From Granulosicoccus sp965214025 (lineage in GTDB: Bacteria; Pseudomonadota; Gammaproteobacteria; Granulosicoccales; Granulosicoccaceae), in NCBI GenBank assembly GCA_965214025.1, contig CBDCAW010000053.1, positions 1 to 64,000 on the forward strand: a stretch of 64,000 nucleotides of DNA. The letters are read 5' to 3'. The translations under genes were made by a program, and so were the position numbers. The notes beneath the pieces were generated by a model, which was not told the DNA's origin, did not search any database, and was given only the letters and a program-made list of their open reading frames with translations. Of the stretch, positions 46,069 to 55,451 are shown in pieces (position 1 is the first letter of the stretch; every line of letters begins with the position of its first letter).

Positions 46069-47277
46069 ATGGGCGTGACAGAGGTAGACATTGCCGTGGT
46101 CGGTTGCGGCATGGTCGGCACGCCGCTGGCGCTGGCGCTAGCCGATCAGGGCTGGCGGGTAGCGGTCATCGACCGTAGCCCGCCGCCTGCGCTGCCGGTG
46201 GATGATCTCGATCAGCGCTGCACGGCGCTGTCGGCGATCACGGTAGACGAGTTTCGGCGTCGCGGTCTGTGGAATGCCCTGGCAGACGATGCCTGCGCCA
46301 TCGAGCATGTGCATGTGTCGCAGCGGGGTTACTTCGGAGCCACTCGAATGTCGGCGCGGGAACTGGCGCTGCCGAGTCTCGGGCAGGTGGTCGAGAATCG
46401 GCGGGTGATCGGCTCACTGCAGGCACGACTGACAGCCGGGCACGTCGATCTGTGGCAACCGGCGACCCCCGAGAGCCTGCAGACCACGCCCACGGGCATC
46501 ACGTTGCAGGTCAGGCACGAAGGTGAGGTTCACGCCGTATCCGCACGGTTGCTGATCGCGGTTGACGGGGTCGGCTCGGCGGTACGCGACTGGCTCGGCA
46601 TCGGCACGCGGCAGGTCGACTACGACCAGAGTGCGGTGCTGGGCTGTGCCGCCATCGAACGGCCGCACGCGCATGTGGCTCACGAACGCTTCACCGCCGA
46701 CGGGCCGCTGGCGATGCTGCCCAGGCCCGGGCGTGTCGTCAGCTTCGTTCATTGCATAGCTCCGTCCGATGCGATCAGGGTGCGGGCCGCCGATGAGGCG
46801 AGCTACCGTGCCGAGCTGCAGACGGCGTTCGGCCTGCGGCTCGGGCGCCTGCAAGCCCTCGGTCCGCGTACCGTGGTACCACTGCTGCGCATCGAAGCGC
46901 ACCGGCAGATCGGCGAGCGCGTGCTGCTGCTGGGCAACGCGGCGCGCTTGCTTCATCCGATTGCAGGTCAGGGCTATAACCTGGCCATGCGCGATGCAGC
47001 AGCGCTGCTCGACCTGCTCGGCTCCACCGACGATCGATCCGGCATCCGTGATCAGCAGCGCGTCGATGACCCGGGCAGTGGTGCATTGCTCACACGCTAC
47101 ATCGAGCGGCGCCGGCCCGACCAGCAGCGCATCGTGCGTCTGACCGATGCACTCGCACGTGGCTTTCGCGGCCACCAGAGTTGGCTTGCGCACCTGCGTG
47201 GCCTGGGCCTCAATGGCCTCGATACGGTAGCGCCTTTGCGACGCGCCTTTGCCCGCACCAGCATGGGTTTGCGTTGA
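46069..47277 (+). CDS. ubiH: 2-octaprenyl-6-methoxyphenol hydroxylase (ubiquinone synthesis)
   Basis: A 402-residue FAD monooxygenase of the UbiH/UbiF/VisC family. FAD binding is shown by DIAVVGCGMVGTPLALALAD at the N terminus, an ENRRVIGSLQARL helix, the DG motif in LLIAVDGVGSAVRDWL and the second FAD site LLLGNAARLLHPIAGQGYNL. The variant 'GNAA..LHPIAGQG' and the position after pepP favour UbiH over UbiF or UbiI. It acts late in ubiquinone synthesis at the inner membrane. No second hydroxylase (ubiI) follows here. Confidence 0.92.
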   Translation: MGVTEVDIAVVGCGMVGTPLALALADQGWRVAVIDRSPPPALPVDDLDQRCTALSAITVDEFRRRGLWNALADDACAIEHVHVSQRGYFGATRMSARELALPSLGQVVENRRVIGSLQARLTAGHVDLWQPATPESLQTTPTGITLQVRHEGEVHAVSARLLIAVDGVGSAVRDWLGIGTRQVDYDQSAVLGCAAIERPHAHVAHERFTADGPLAMLPRPGRVVSFVHCIAPSDAIRVRAADEASYRAELQTAFGLRLGRLQALGPRTVVPLLRIEAHRQIGERVLLLGNAARLLHPIAGQGYNLAMRDAAALLDLLGSTDDRSGIRDQQRVDDPGSGALLTRYIERRRPDQQRIVRLTDALARGFRGHQSWLAHLRGLGLNGLDTVAPLRRAFARTSMGLR

Positions 47278-47288
47278 ATGATGCGTAA

Positions 47289-49007
47289 TTGATCAGGCAG
47301 CGCCTGTCGTTCTTCCTGCTGGCCGCGGCCACCGGCGCGGTGGTCGGCGGAGCCACCGTGTTGTTGATCGAACTCATCCTGCTGGTCCAGTGGCTGGGCT
47401 TCGGTGAGGCATCGGAATTCCGGTTTGCCGTGATCGCGGCGGCGAAGCCCGCCTGGCTGCTGATACTGGTGCCGACACTCGGTGGTCTGTTCGTCGGTTT
47501 GCTGATGAAGTACCTGCCCGGCCGTCGCTATCACGGGGTTGCCGATGTGATGGAAGCGTGTGCACTGAACAATGCGCGCATGCCGATGCGCTCGGGAGTC
47601 GGAGCGGCACTCGCAGCCGGCGTGTCACTGGGTGTCGGCGCCCCGCTGGGCAGGGAGGGGCCGGCCGTTCACATCGGTGCCTCGCTGGCAGCTTACATCG
47701 CCGAACGTCTGCACCTCGATCGCACCCGTTCGCTGGCGCTGCTCGGTTGCGGCGCGGCGGCGGCGGTCACGGTCTCCTTCAATTCTCCGGTGGCAGCCGT
47801 GATCTTCGCGCTCGAGGTCATCATCGGCTTCTACACCTTGCGGGTGTTTGCACCGATCGTCATCGCCGCCATGGCCGCGGTGGTGGTTCGGCATGTATGG
47901 CTCGGCACCGAGCCGCTGTTCGACGTGCCGGACTACCAGATCGCAAGCCTCTGGGAACTGCCGCTGTTCGCGCTGCTGGGCGTGTTCGGTGCCGGTGTGG
48001 CGCGGCTGCTGATCGTGCTGACCGGCGGTACCGATCTGCTATGGTCGCGCCTGCACCTGCCGCCATGGTGCCGGCCCGCACTGGCAGGCTTCATCATCGG
48101 TGCGATCGCCACCCAGTTGCCACAGATACTGAGCATCGGTGTGGAGGCGATAGTCCAGGCGATCCGGGGTGAGTTGCTGGTCGGGTTGATCATCGCCTTG
48201 CTGCTGGCGAAGCTGTTCACGGTCGCACTGGCACTGGGCAGTGGCTTCGCCGGTGGTGTGTTCGGCCCGGCGATGTTCCTGGGAGCCATGCTCGGCAGTG
48301 CGTTCTGGCTACCGCTGGACCTGCTCGGCCTACCGGTTTCGGCGCAAGGTGCCTACGCGATGGTGGGAATCGGAGCGGTTGGCTCGGCCTTGCTCGGCGC
48401 ACCGATCTCCACGGTCCTGATCGTGTTCGAGCTGACTCTCGACTACGGCGTGACCATCGGAGTGATGACCGCATCTGCGATGGCCAGCACCGTCATGCAG
48501 TTCGGCACCTTCGGCTCGTTCTTTCGTTGGCAGCTCGGCCGGCGCAGCATCGATATCGCGGTCGGCCGCAACAGCAGCCTGCTGATGACGTACCGGGTGG
48601 AAAGACTGATCAGTGATCGCTACCTGGCAGCACCCGGCGATTGCACGGTCGGCGATCTGGAAGCCATGATGGGCAGGCAGCGCCGCCGCTTCGCGATGCT
48701 GGTGGACTCCGACGGTGCGCTGCTGGGAAGTGTTGCCCTGACGCAGCTGGTGGCGCATGCGATCAACGAGGGAACCCAGGGCCCCGCCAGCGCCGCGATG
48801 AAATCTCGCGACTACGCGGTAGGCGCGACCATCAATGTGGTCACAGCCTTGCAGCTCATGGCCGACGAGGAATCGGAGTACCTGCCGGTTGTCGACGATC
48901 ACCCCGAAGCACCGCGACTGCTCGGTATCGTGTTGCGAAACGATGTGCTGGTCGAGCACTACGATGTGATCAAGCGCGCTCGCGAGGACGAATTCGGCAT
49001 CGTGTGA
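47289..49007 (+). CDS. CLC-family chloride channel/transporter with C-terminal CBS-like region
   Basis: A 572-residue integral membrane protein. The gating-glutamate motif APLGREGPAVHIG and GSGFAGGVFGPAMFLGAMLG (GxFxP) identify the CLC family. After the membrane core (to about residue 430) a cytoplasmic part contains CBS-like segments (DRYLAAPGDCTVGDLEAMM; EESEYLPVVDDHPEAPRLLG). In E. coli ClcA a pair of Glu follows the FII segment; here the equivalent reads FALEVIIGFY, so the internal proton glutamate appears to be Val. That might make it channel-like rather than a Cl-/H+ exchanger; this rests on a by-eye alignment. The start codon is TTG at 47289. Confidence 0.9.
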   Translation: MIRQRLSFFLLAAATGAVVGGATVLLIELILLVQWLGFGEASEFRFAVIAAAKPAWLLILVPTLGGLFVGLLMKYLPGRRYHGVADVMEACALNNARMPMRSGVGAALAAGVSLGVGAPLGREGPAVHIGASLAAYIAERLHLDRTRSLALLGCGAAAAVTVSFNSPVAAVIFALEVIIGFYTLRVFAPIVIAAMAAVVVRHVWLGTEPLFDVPDYQIASLWELPLFALLGVFGAGVARLLIVLTGGTDLLWSRLHLPPWCRPALAGFIIGAIATQLPQILSIGVEAIVQAIRGELLVGLIIALLLAKLFTVALALGSGFAGGVFGPAMFLGAMLGSAFWLPLDLLGLPVSAQGAYAMVGIGAVGSALLGAPISTVLIVFELTLDYGVTIGVMTASAMASTVMQFGTFGSFFRWQLGRRSIDIAVGRNSSLLMTYRVERLISDRYLAAPGDCTVGDLEAMMGRQRRRFAMLVDSDGALLGSVALTQLVAHAINEGTQGPASAAMKSRDYAVGATINVVTALQLMADEESEYLPVVDDHPEAPRLLGIVLRNDVLVEHYDVIKRAREDEFGIV

Positions 49008-49044
49008 CAACGATGCCGACGAGGCCAGGGCTGTGGCCGGGTCC

Positions 49045-49713
49045 TCAGGCCGGAACGGTGGCGTCCAGGCCTTCGAAGATGCTGTCGCGCACGGCTTCCA
49101 CGGCGCCGATGCCATCGACCCTGAGGTAGCGTGGTGCGCCGTCCGTGCCCTTGTCGGCCCAGCTCTGATAATACTGTTTCAGTGGTGCCGTCTGTTCCGC
49201 GTAGACCTTCAGGCGATGTTTGATGGTGGCTTCCGAATCGTCTTCGCGCTGAATGAGGGGTTCGCCTGTGACGTCGTCCATCCCCTCCTGCTTCGGCGGA
49301 TTCTCGGCGATGTGATAGGTGCGCCCCGATGGTTCGTGAATACGCCGGCCGCTGATGCGACGTACGATTTCCTCTCCGTCGACATCGATTTCGACGACCG
49401 CATCGAGTGCGATCCCCTCGTGCTTGAGCGCATCGGCCTGCGGTGTGGTGCGCGGAAAGCCGTCGAACAGAAAACCCTTTGCACAATCAGGCTGTTCCAC
49501 ACGCTCCTTGACCAGGCCGACGATGATGTCATCGGACACCAGATCACCACGATCCATGATCTTCTTCGCCTCGATACCCAGCTGCGTTTGCGCCTTCACG
49601 GCGGCGCGTAGCATGTCGCCGGTGGAAATCTGCGGGATGCCGTACCGGTCGGTGATGTAACCGGCCTGTGTACCCTTGCCGGCACCAGGCCCGCCTAACA
49701 GTATCAATCGCAT
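49045..49713 (-). CDS. adk: Adenylate kinase
   Basis: A 222-residue enzyme equilibrating ATP, ADP and AMP. P-loop LGGPGAGKGTQAGYITDRYG, AMP site QISTGDMLRAA, GFLFDGFPRTTPQADAL and the long LID domain starting GRRIHEPSGRTYH are standard. The LID has no zinc cysteines, as in other gram-negative long forms. ATG 49713 gives the canonical start MRLILLGGPG; the open frame continues upstream for 39 spurious codons. It converges with the CLC gene. Confidence 0.98.
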   Translation of the reverse strand: MRLILLGGPGAGKGTQAGYITDRYGIPQISTGDMLRAAVKAQTQLGIEAKKIMDRGDLVSDDIIVGLVKERVEQPDCAKGFLFDGFPRTTPQADALKHEGIALDAVVEIDVDGEEIVRRISGRRIHEPSGRTYHIAENPPKQEGMDDVTGEPLIQREDDSEATIKHRLKVYAEQTAPLKQYYQSWADKGTDGAPRYLRVDGIGAVEAVRDSIFEGLDATVPA

Positions 49714-49893
49714 GCAGACGTACCGTCGTGTGGTTTTGACTCTGGACTTTAGCGAAAAGCTGCCGTGAATGCACGAACTGCGTGCTGCCGGAATCAGCGC
49801 TCGCAGTGGCAGGGCGCCGGCGGGCGCCACGGTGAACTAGAATGAGTGCCCGCCAGGGCCCGGCCCGTTCACCTCCAGGAAACCCGCCTACCG

Positions 49894-50472
49894 ATGCAAG
49901 CCGATACCCTGCGTCAGGATCTTGTCCAGCAGACCGAGCTGCTCGGTGCACCCTTCGTGTTGCACAGCACCTGGGGTCTGTTCTCGCCGCGCGCGATCGA
50001 CGATGGCAGCCGTCTGCTGCTCGAGCATCTGCAGGTGCACGACGATGACGTGGCGCTGGATCTCGGTTGCGGTTACGGGCCGCTGGGCCTGGCTATCGCG
50101 CGCCGGGCCAGCGCCGGTCGGGTGCACCTGATCGACAAGGATTTCGTCGCGGTCGATTACGCGCGGGCAAATGCCGAGCGCAACGGCCTGAGCAATGTGG
50201 AGGTCTACCTCAGCAACGCCTTGAGTGCGGTGCCCGCCGACCTGCCGCTGACCCTGGTGGTGTCGAACCTGCCGGCCAAGACCGGCAACGAACTGCTGTA
50301 CCTGAGCTTCGTCGATGCACGAGCGCGCATGCGCCCGGGTGCCCGCATCGTGGTGGTGACGATCAGCGGCATGCGCCAGTTCATCAAGCGAACCTTCGCC
50401 GATGTGTTCGGCAATTACACAAAGCTGAAACAGGGGCCGAGCTATACCGTGTCGATGGCGGTGATGGGCTGA
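49894..50472 (+). CDS. RsmC-like class I methyltransferase (MTS domain)
   Basis: A 192-residue SAM-dependent methyltransferase. Motif I is VALDLGCGYGPLGLAIARRA, followed by RVHLIDKDFVAVDYARANAE. The catalytic motif that is NPPF/Y in RsmC and related N-methyltransferases reads VVSNLPAKTGNELL, so the two prolines are not both present. This suggests a different substrate or a subfamily of its own. It lacks the N-terminal pseudo-domain of RsmC. An earlier start (49846) exists, but ATG 49894 with AGGA upstream fits better. It is divergent from adk. Confidence 0.8.
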   Translation: MQADTLRQDLVQQTELLGAPFVLHSTWGLFSPRAIDDGSRLLLEHLQVHDDDVALDLGCGYGPLGLAIARRASAGRVHLIDKDFVAVDYARANAERNGLSNVEVYLSNALSAVPADLPLTLVVSNLPAKTGNELLYLSFVDARARMRPGARIVVVTISGMRQFIKRTFADVFGNYTKLKQGPSYTVSMAVMG

Positions 50473-50512
50473 AGCCGGCGCCGGTCGTGCCCGGATCGCG
50501 CCAGCCGGCAGC

Positions 50513-51461
50513 TCAGGATGGTGGCGGGCGCCGGCAGTCGCATGCCTGCCCAGCCGCCACGGCACGATGGCATCGCGTGCACAGGCTTGCACCGGTGGGG
50601 CATAGCCGTGTATCCACCTCGACCCGGTCATCGAAGACGAAGCACTCGCCCTGCCAGTGCCGGCCACCGCAGTGTTCGAAGTAGTTCAGGATGCCGCCTT
50701 CCACCTGATGCACTTCCGTGAAGCCGCGTTCGAGCAGCCAGGGGGCCGCTTTCTCGCAGCGAATGCCGCCCGTGCAGAAGGTGACCACCGGGCTCTCGAT
50801 GTCGAGTGAGCCATCGTTCAGGCCGGCCTCGATGGCGGCGGTGAACTCGCGAAAGTTGGCGATGTCCAGGTGCCTGGCCGCCTCGAACGTACCGGACGCC
50901 ACTTCGTAACGGTTACGTGTGTCGAGTAACGTGAAGGGGCGGGCTTCGTCCAGCCAGGCGGACAGTGTGGCGGGTGGCATCGACGGTGCACACTCATGCG
51001 GCTTGGTGCGTGTGTCTTCACGTGTCTTTCCGGGTGCGCCACGATCGCCAGGTGAGGCAGTATCAGAGGCATCATCAGACATGACGGGTAGGAAGCCGAT
51101 GATCTCCGGCCGCTGCGCGTACCTTGAGTTTTGCGAACGGCAGGTCTTCAGAGTAACTTTCCTTCAACCACAAGCTCTGTAACTGTGGGTGGCGGTCGAG
51201 GTGTCGTCGTACCTGGAGTATCTGCTCGGCCGAACCCGACAGTGCCAGGTTGATGCCTTCGGAGGCGAGCAGCACGGTACCCTTGACGCCGATCGCGTCG
51301 AGATCGCGGTAGAGGTCATGCTGCCACAGTGCCAGATGGTCCAGATCGACGAAGCGGTACCCGGATACGTTCACGACGGGCATGCCGCCTGCCGGAGCCA
51401 TGCTCGCCCCGGGCCGGGCACTATCTGCAGTATCGTGTGACAAAGGCGATGCAACCGACAT
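50513..51461 (-). CDS. trhO: tRNA uridine(34) hydroxylase TrhO, rhodanese domain (frameshifted as given)
   Basis: The N-terminal half (MPVVNVSGYRFVDLDHLALW; GVKGTVLLASEGINLALSGS) and the C-terminal rhodanese half (TLLDTRNRYEVASGTFEAAR; VVTFCTGGIRCEKAAPWLLE with the active-site cysteine; GECFVFDDRVEVDTR) lie in different frames. The switch is near 51106-51109; removing one base from the GG/CC run makes KLKVRAAA continue as EIIGFLPVMSDD. TrhO makes 5-hydroxyuridine at the tRNA wobble position with oxygen. The end holds cysteine pairs (CTRCHRAVAAGQACDC). The start is uncertain (ATG 51461 used; 51398 and 51383 possible). Confidence 0.85.
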
Positions 51462-51548
51462 GGAAGGGCTTGCGTAGCGCAACAGCGACGAAGTCGCGGC
51501 CGACTATAGTAGCCATTCAATCCGACGAATCAACCGACGCTGACATTG

Positions 51549-53750
51549 ATGCCCGTCAAATCCATAGGCAATGCCTTTCTCAAAGCCCTCCGCGAACTCT
51601 TCGGTGAAGCCTTTCATGCAGCCTCTCATGCGGCCTCTCATGCGGCCTTTCCGGTAACCCTTCGACACGGTAACCGCAAGGCTGCCCTGTTACCCGGGTG
51701 GCTGACAGCTCTGGCGTTCGCTCTGTGTGCCGCATCGGGTCCGTTGTCGGCGGGGTCCACCCTTGCCGCGGCGACACCGGCAAGCCCCGGTGCGAACGGC
51801 GGTGCAGACTCCAAGGCCGATTTACAGGCGGAGCCCGGGATCGGAGCGGCAGCGGAAACCACCGGGTTCGTCGCCGACGAGAAGTTCGCTGAACAGCGAG
51901 CCGTGTTCGTGCGCGCCCGACGAGCCCTCCAGCGCCAGCGCTCGGGCGAGTTCACTGAACTGCGGGCGAAGCTTGAAGGGTACCCACTGACCGCCTGGCT
52001 CGACTACGAGCATCTGCGAGGCGAGTGGGATCGCAGCGTGCCGGGCGAGGGCGCGTTGGATCAGCTCAACGAATTCGAGGCCCGTACGGCCGATCGCCTG
52101 TTGAGCGAGCGCCTGGCCAGAGCGTTGCAGGAGCGCTTGATCGCGACCCGGCAGTACTCCCTGTTCCTCACGCTCAAGCAGTCGAAGCTTGCCAGCGCCA
52201 TGCCGTGTTCGACGTTACGTTCGCGCTACGCGACGGGTCGCATCAAGGCATTCGACGAAGAGTCGGTGGCCCTTTGGGTTCAGAGCGAACCATTGTCGTC
52301 GCTTTGTCGTTACGTTCTGAGGCGCCTGGAGCAACGGGGTGCACCACCGGTCACGGCCATCTGGGAGCGCATCTTCACTGCCATCGAGAACGACGTGCCG
52401 GAGGCGGCGGAATCGGTGCTGCACTATCTGGGCAGCCGCGACCGGCGCTGGGTGGCGGACTGGCTGCAGGCGCGCACCAATCCGTCGCGGATGCTGCGCA
52501 GTGGCGCGCTCGCTGACGATACCGTGCTGAACCGCCGCATGCTGGCCGATCTGGTGGAGGTCTGGTCGCGCACCGATCCGACGGCCGCTGTCGAGTTCTG
52601 GCAACGTGAAAGCCCGAAGTACGTGTTCTTCGCAGATCGTTACTACGACACCTGGCGTGCGCTGGCCATGCGTAGCGCCTACCGCCGCATGCCCGAGGCC
52701 GGTGATTGGCTGCACGCCTTCACCGCCCGTGACGACGACCTGGAGCTCATGGAGTGGCGTGTGCGGGTGTCGCTGCTGGCGCAGGATTGGGAAGCCGTTC
52801 TGAAAAACATCGCTCAGCTACCGGTGGCCGAGCAAGAGCAGGATCATTGGGCCTACTGGGTGGCGCGCTCGCTGGAACAGACCGGGCGGGCCGAGGCGGC
52901 CCGGCCGATCTACACGAAACTGACCGAACTGCAGTCGTACCATGGTTTCCTGGCTGCCGACAGGCTCGACGTGCCCTATGCGCTGCGCGAAGAGGCGGTC
53001 GAGGTCGATGCGAGCCTGCTGGACGAGCTTGCCAACGACCCGCAGTTGATTCGTGCTCGTGAGTATCAGGCTGTGGGTCTGTCGCATCATGGACGTTCAG
53101 AATGGCGCGACAACGTGGACGAACGTCCGGCACCGGAGCTTGCCGCCAGTGCAGTGCTCGCTGCACGCTGGGGACTGTACGATCGCGCGATCTACAGTGC
53201 CGGCAAGGCCGATGTGCGACGTGCACTGTCGCTGCGGTTCCCGGCCCTGCATCGTGGCAAGGTCATGACGGCGGCGGCCGAGAATCGTATCGATCCGGCC
53301 TGGGTGTTCGGCGTGATGCGACGTGAGAGCGCCTACATCAGCGATGTACGCTCCTACGCCGGCGCCATCGGCCTGATGCAGTTGATGCCGACCACGGCCA
53401 CCTACGTGGCCGGCCTGAAAGGGCAGGGCAACTGGCGCGGCGACCTGACCGACGTCGGCACCAACATAGACTTCGGCACCTTCTACCTGCGCCATGTGCT
53501 CGATGAGTTCGATGATCATCAGACACTGGCCACGGCCAGCTACAACGCCGGGCCGCACCGGGTGGCCCAATGGTTGATGCCTGTATCGATGGATGCCGAC
53601 ATCTGGGTCGACACCATCCCGTTCACCGAGACGCGACGTTACGTGCGGGCCGTACTGGCCTACACGTCCATTTACGAATGGCGCCTGAGCGGCGAGGCGC
53701 GGCGTCTGGTCGACATGATGCCGACGGTACCGGCCGATGCGGGCATCTGA
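51549..53750 (+). CDS. slt: Soluble lytic murein transglycosylase
   Basis: A 733-residue periplasmic enzyme cleaving peptidoglycan between MurNAc and GlcNAc with 1,6-anhydro product. The helical doughnut region is followed by the catalytic SLT domain: VFGVMRRESAYISDVRSYAG, with the catalytic Glu in RRES, then GAIGLMQLMPTTATYVAGL, TASYNAGPHRVAQW and PFTETRRYVRAVLAYTSIYE. The signal segment (LLPGWLTALAFALCAASGPL) lies unusually far in, near residue 48, after a stretch holding three HAAS/HAAF repeats, so the real start may be downstream. It is divergent from trhO. Confidence 0.93.
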   Translation: MPVKSIGNAFLKALRELFGEAFHAASHAASHAAFPVTLRHGNRKAALLPGWLTALAFALCAASGPLSAGSTLAAATPASPGANGGADSKADLQAEPGIGAAAETTGFVADEKFAEQRAVFVRARRALQRQRSGEFTELRAKLEGYPLTAWLDYEHLRGEWDRSVPGEGALDQLNEFEARTADRLLSERLARALQERLIATRQYSLFLTLKQSKLASAMPCSTLRSRYATGRIKAFDEESVALWVQSEPLSSLCRYVLRRLEQRGAPPVTAIWERIFTAIENDVPEAAESVLHYLGSRDRRWVADWLQARTNPSRMLRSGALADDTVLNRRMLADLVEVWSRTDPTAAVEFWQRESPKYVFFADRYYDTWRALAMRSAYRRMPEAGDWLHAFTARDDDLELMEWRVRVSLLAQDWEAVLKNIAQLPVAEQEQDHWAYWVARSLEQTGRAEAARPIYTKLTELQSYHGFLAADRLDVPYALREEAVEVDASLLDELANDPQLIRAREYQAVGLSHHGRSEWRDNVDERPAPELAASAVLAARWGLYDRAIYSAGKADVRRALSLRFPALHRGKVMTAAAENRIDPAWVFGVMRRESAYISDVRSYAGAIGLMQLMPTTATYVAGLKGQGNWRGDLTDVGTNIDFGTFYLRHVLDEFDDHQTLATASYNAGPHRVAQWLMPVSMDADIWVDTIPFTETRRYVRAVLAYTSIYEWRLSGEARRLVDMMPTVPADAGI

Positions 53751-53860
53751 GCTCCTGATGGCAGCGCGTTGGCGTAGAGTGGGTCGACGGGGCCTCGCGG
53801 GGTAGATGCGCCGGGGTAGACTGGGCACCCGCTTCAGAACCCGCAGGAAGGCCTACAGCC

Positions 53861-54187
53861 ATGACCGTTGCCAGTGAAATCCACGATACCCTCGTCGGCG
53901 CGATCGCGCCGGTGTATCTGGAGGTGATCAACGAGAGCCATGCGCACAATGTCGCACCCGGCTCCGAAACCCATTTCAAGGTGATCGTGGTCAGCGATAC
54001 CTTCGCCGGTGAGCCTCTGATCAAACGCCACCGCACCCTGAACGGGCTGCTGAAACCCCAGCTCGACGGGCCGGTTCACGCGCTGAGCCTGCACCCCCAC
54101 ACTACCGAGGAATGGCTGGCACGCGGCCAGCAGGTGCCAGATTCCCCACCGTGCCGCGGTGGCATGGCGCGCGAGGCGGGGGTGTAA
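53861..54187 (+). CDS. bolA: BolA family protein
   Basis: A 108-residue protein with the class II KH-like fold of BolA: VYLEVINESHAHNVAPGSET, then HFKVIVVSDTFAGEPLIKRH followed by RTLNGLL. BolA proteins pair with monothiol glutaredoxins in iron-sulfur trafficking and in E. coli influence cell shape. The conserved His in the FAGEPLIKRHR region is present. Its C terminus is slightly extended. It follows slt by 110 bp and converges with the porin gene across a hairpin terminator. Confidence 0.95.
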   Translation: MTVASEIHDTLVGAIAPVYLEVINESHAHNVAPGSETHFKVIVVSDTFAGEPLIKRHRTLNGLLKPQLDGPVHALSLHPHTTEEWLARGQQVPDSPPCRGGMAREAGV

Positions 54188-54233
54188 TACGGTCGGCTCG
54201 AAAGTGTCGATTCTCGATTAAATTTCGCAGGCG

Positions 54234-54262
54234 AAAAAAAAGGCCCCTGCCAGAGGGGCCTT
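54234..54262 (-). terminator. Intrinsic terminator of the porin gene
   Basis: A perfect 9-bp stem (AAGGCCCCT/AGGGGCCTT) with a 5-nt loop at 54240-54262 is preceded on the plus strand by A8 at 54234-54241, which reads as T8 after the hairpin on the minus strand. The + strand side lacks a T tract, so it mainly serves the porin transcript, possibly also bolA. Confidence 0.85.
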
Positions 54263-54323
54263 CTCGCTAGCCGGCTAACTGACTGCCAATCAAACCGATT
54301 CGGCAGTCAGAATGATCTGGCAA

Positions 54324-55451
54324 TCAGAACGCCTTGGCAAGCTGCAGACGGTATTCGGTCTTCTCGCGGCTGTCGTCATCATCGTTCGCGAAACTGGTGA
54401 TACGTGTGCTGACTTCAAGGCCGCCCCCGAGGTCGTAACCGAGATCGAGACGTATGGCGGTTTCTTCGGCATCTTCGCCACCGATTTCTGGATCATCCAT
54501 CAGCACTTCATAGGTCAGGTTCGCGCTGATATCACCGATACCGTAGCCGGCCTTGCCGCCGAAGCTGGTGCTATCTTCAAGGTCATCACCGTTCTCACGA
54601 GACCAGTACTGCAATGCCAAAGCCACACCGCCGAGGCCAAATGCACCACCTACCGAATATCTCAGCAAGTCGTCGGCGTCCGGATCGACGTTGTCGCCGT
54701 AGTTGGCCGCACCACCGGAAAGCGTGAAGCCACCCAGTGCGAACTTGGCACCGAGGCCGACCATGTTGGTGTCCGGACCAAATTCCTGAAGTGGCGCTTC
54801 GAAAGAGTAATTCAGGCCGACGGTAACGGGGCCGAAGATACCGGTGTAGTGCAGAGCGTCCGTCAGATCGCTGGGCGAGACATCGAAGATATCGTTGGCC
54901 ACCTGGCCGTACTCCGAGGTGTTCGGGCCTTCACCGATACGGAAGTCACCGAAGCTACCCTTGATACCTGCATAGATGTTGTTGGCTGCCACGGTGGGGC
55001 TGGTGGTCTCATCGTCGATCGAGCCGACCTCTTCGCCGTTCGGGCCTTGCACAGCCAGCTCGGCTGCCTGACCACCCTTCACACTGCCTTCTTCCGTAGA
55101 CAGGTCATCGAGCTGGAAGCCAATGTTGCCGTAGCCCTGCAGGCCACTGTTCAGGTCGTGAGTCGAGGTGATTTCCACCCGTACATCGCCGGCGCCGACG
55201 CTGATGTCTTCGCTCGCGTCGTCTGGCAGCTGATCCGAATCGTCGTCTACGTTGTCCTGGTCCTGCAGGTCGTCGATTCCATCGCTGATATCGTCGCCGA
55301 TGTCGCTGGCGTTGTCGCTCAGGTTACCGATGGCCGTACCCTTGACCTGCATCTGGATGATGCCCGAGACCGTTGTTTCCGCGCTGACGCTAAGGGGTGC
55401 TGCAGCCATACCTGCGATTGCTACCGCGACTGCTGTCTTTCTCAAAATCAT
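54324..55451 (-). CDS. Gram-negative porin, acidic
   Basis: A 375-residue outer-membrane beta-barrel. The signal peptide is MILRKTAVAVAIAGMAAAPL..SVSA, and the protein ends in Phe after YRLQLAKAF, the classical outer-membrane insertion signal. Alternating hydrophobic strands fill the chain. Close to the N terminus is an acidic insert (about residues 45-80) rich in Asp, which could be an extracellular or constriction loop. ATG 55451 is chosen for its GGAGAG ribosome binding site. The gene has its own terminator. Solute preference is unknown; the acidic character suggests cation selectivity or a saline habitat. Confidence 0.9.
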   Translation of the reverse strand: MILRKTAVAVAIAGMAAAPLSVSAETTVSGIIQMQVKGTAIGNLSDNASDIGDDISDGIDDLQDQDNVDDDSDQLPDDASEDISVGAGDVRVEITSTHDLNSGLQGYGNIGFQLDDLSTEEGSVKGGQAAELAVQGPNGEEVGSIDDETTSPTVAANNIYAGIKGSFGDFRIGEGPNTSEYGQVANDIFDVSPSDLTDALHYTGIFGPVTVGLNYSFEAPLQEFGPDTNMVGLGAKFALGGFTLSGGAANYGDNVDPDADDLLRYSVGGAFGLGGVALALQYWSRENGDDLEDSTSFGGKAGYGIGDISANLTYEVLMDDPEIGGEDAEETAIRLDLGYDLGGGLEVSTRITSFANDDDDSREKTEYRLQLAKAF

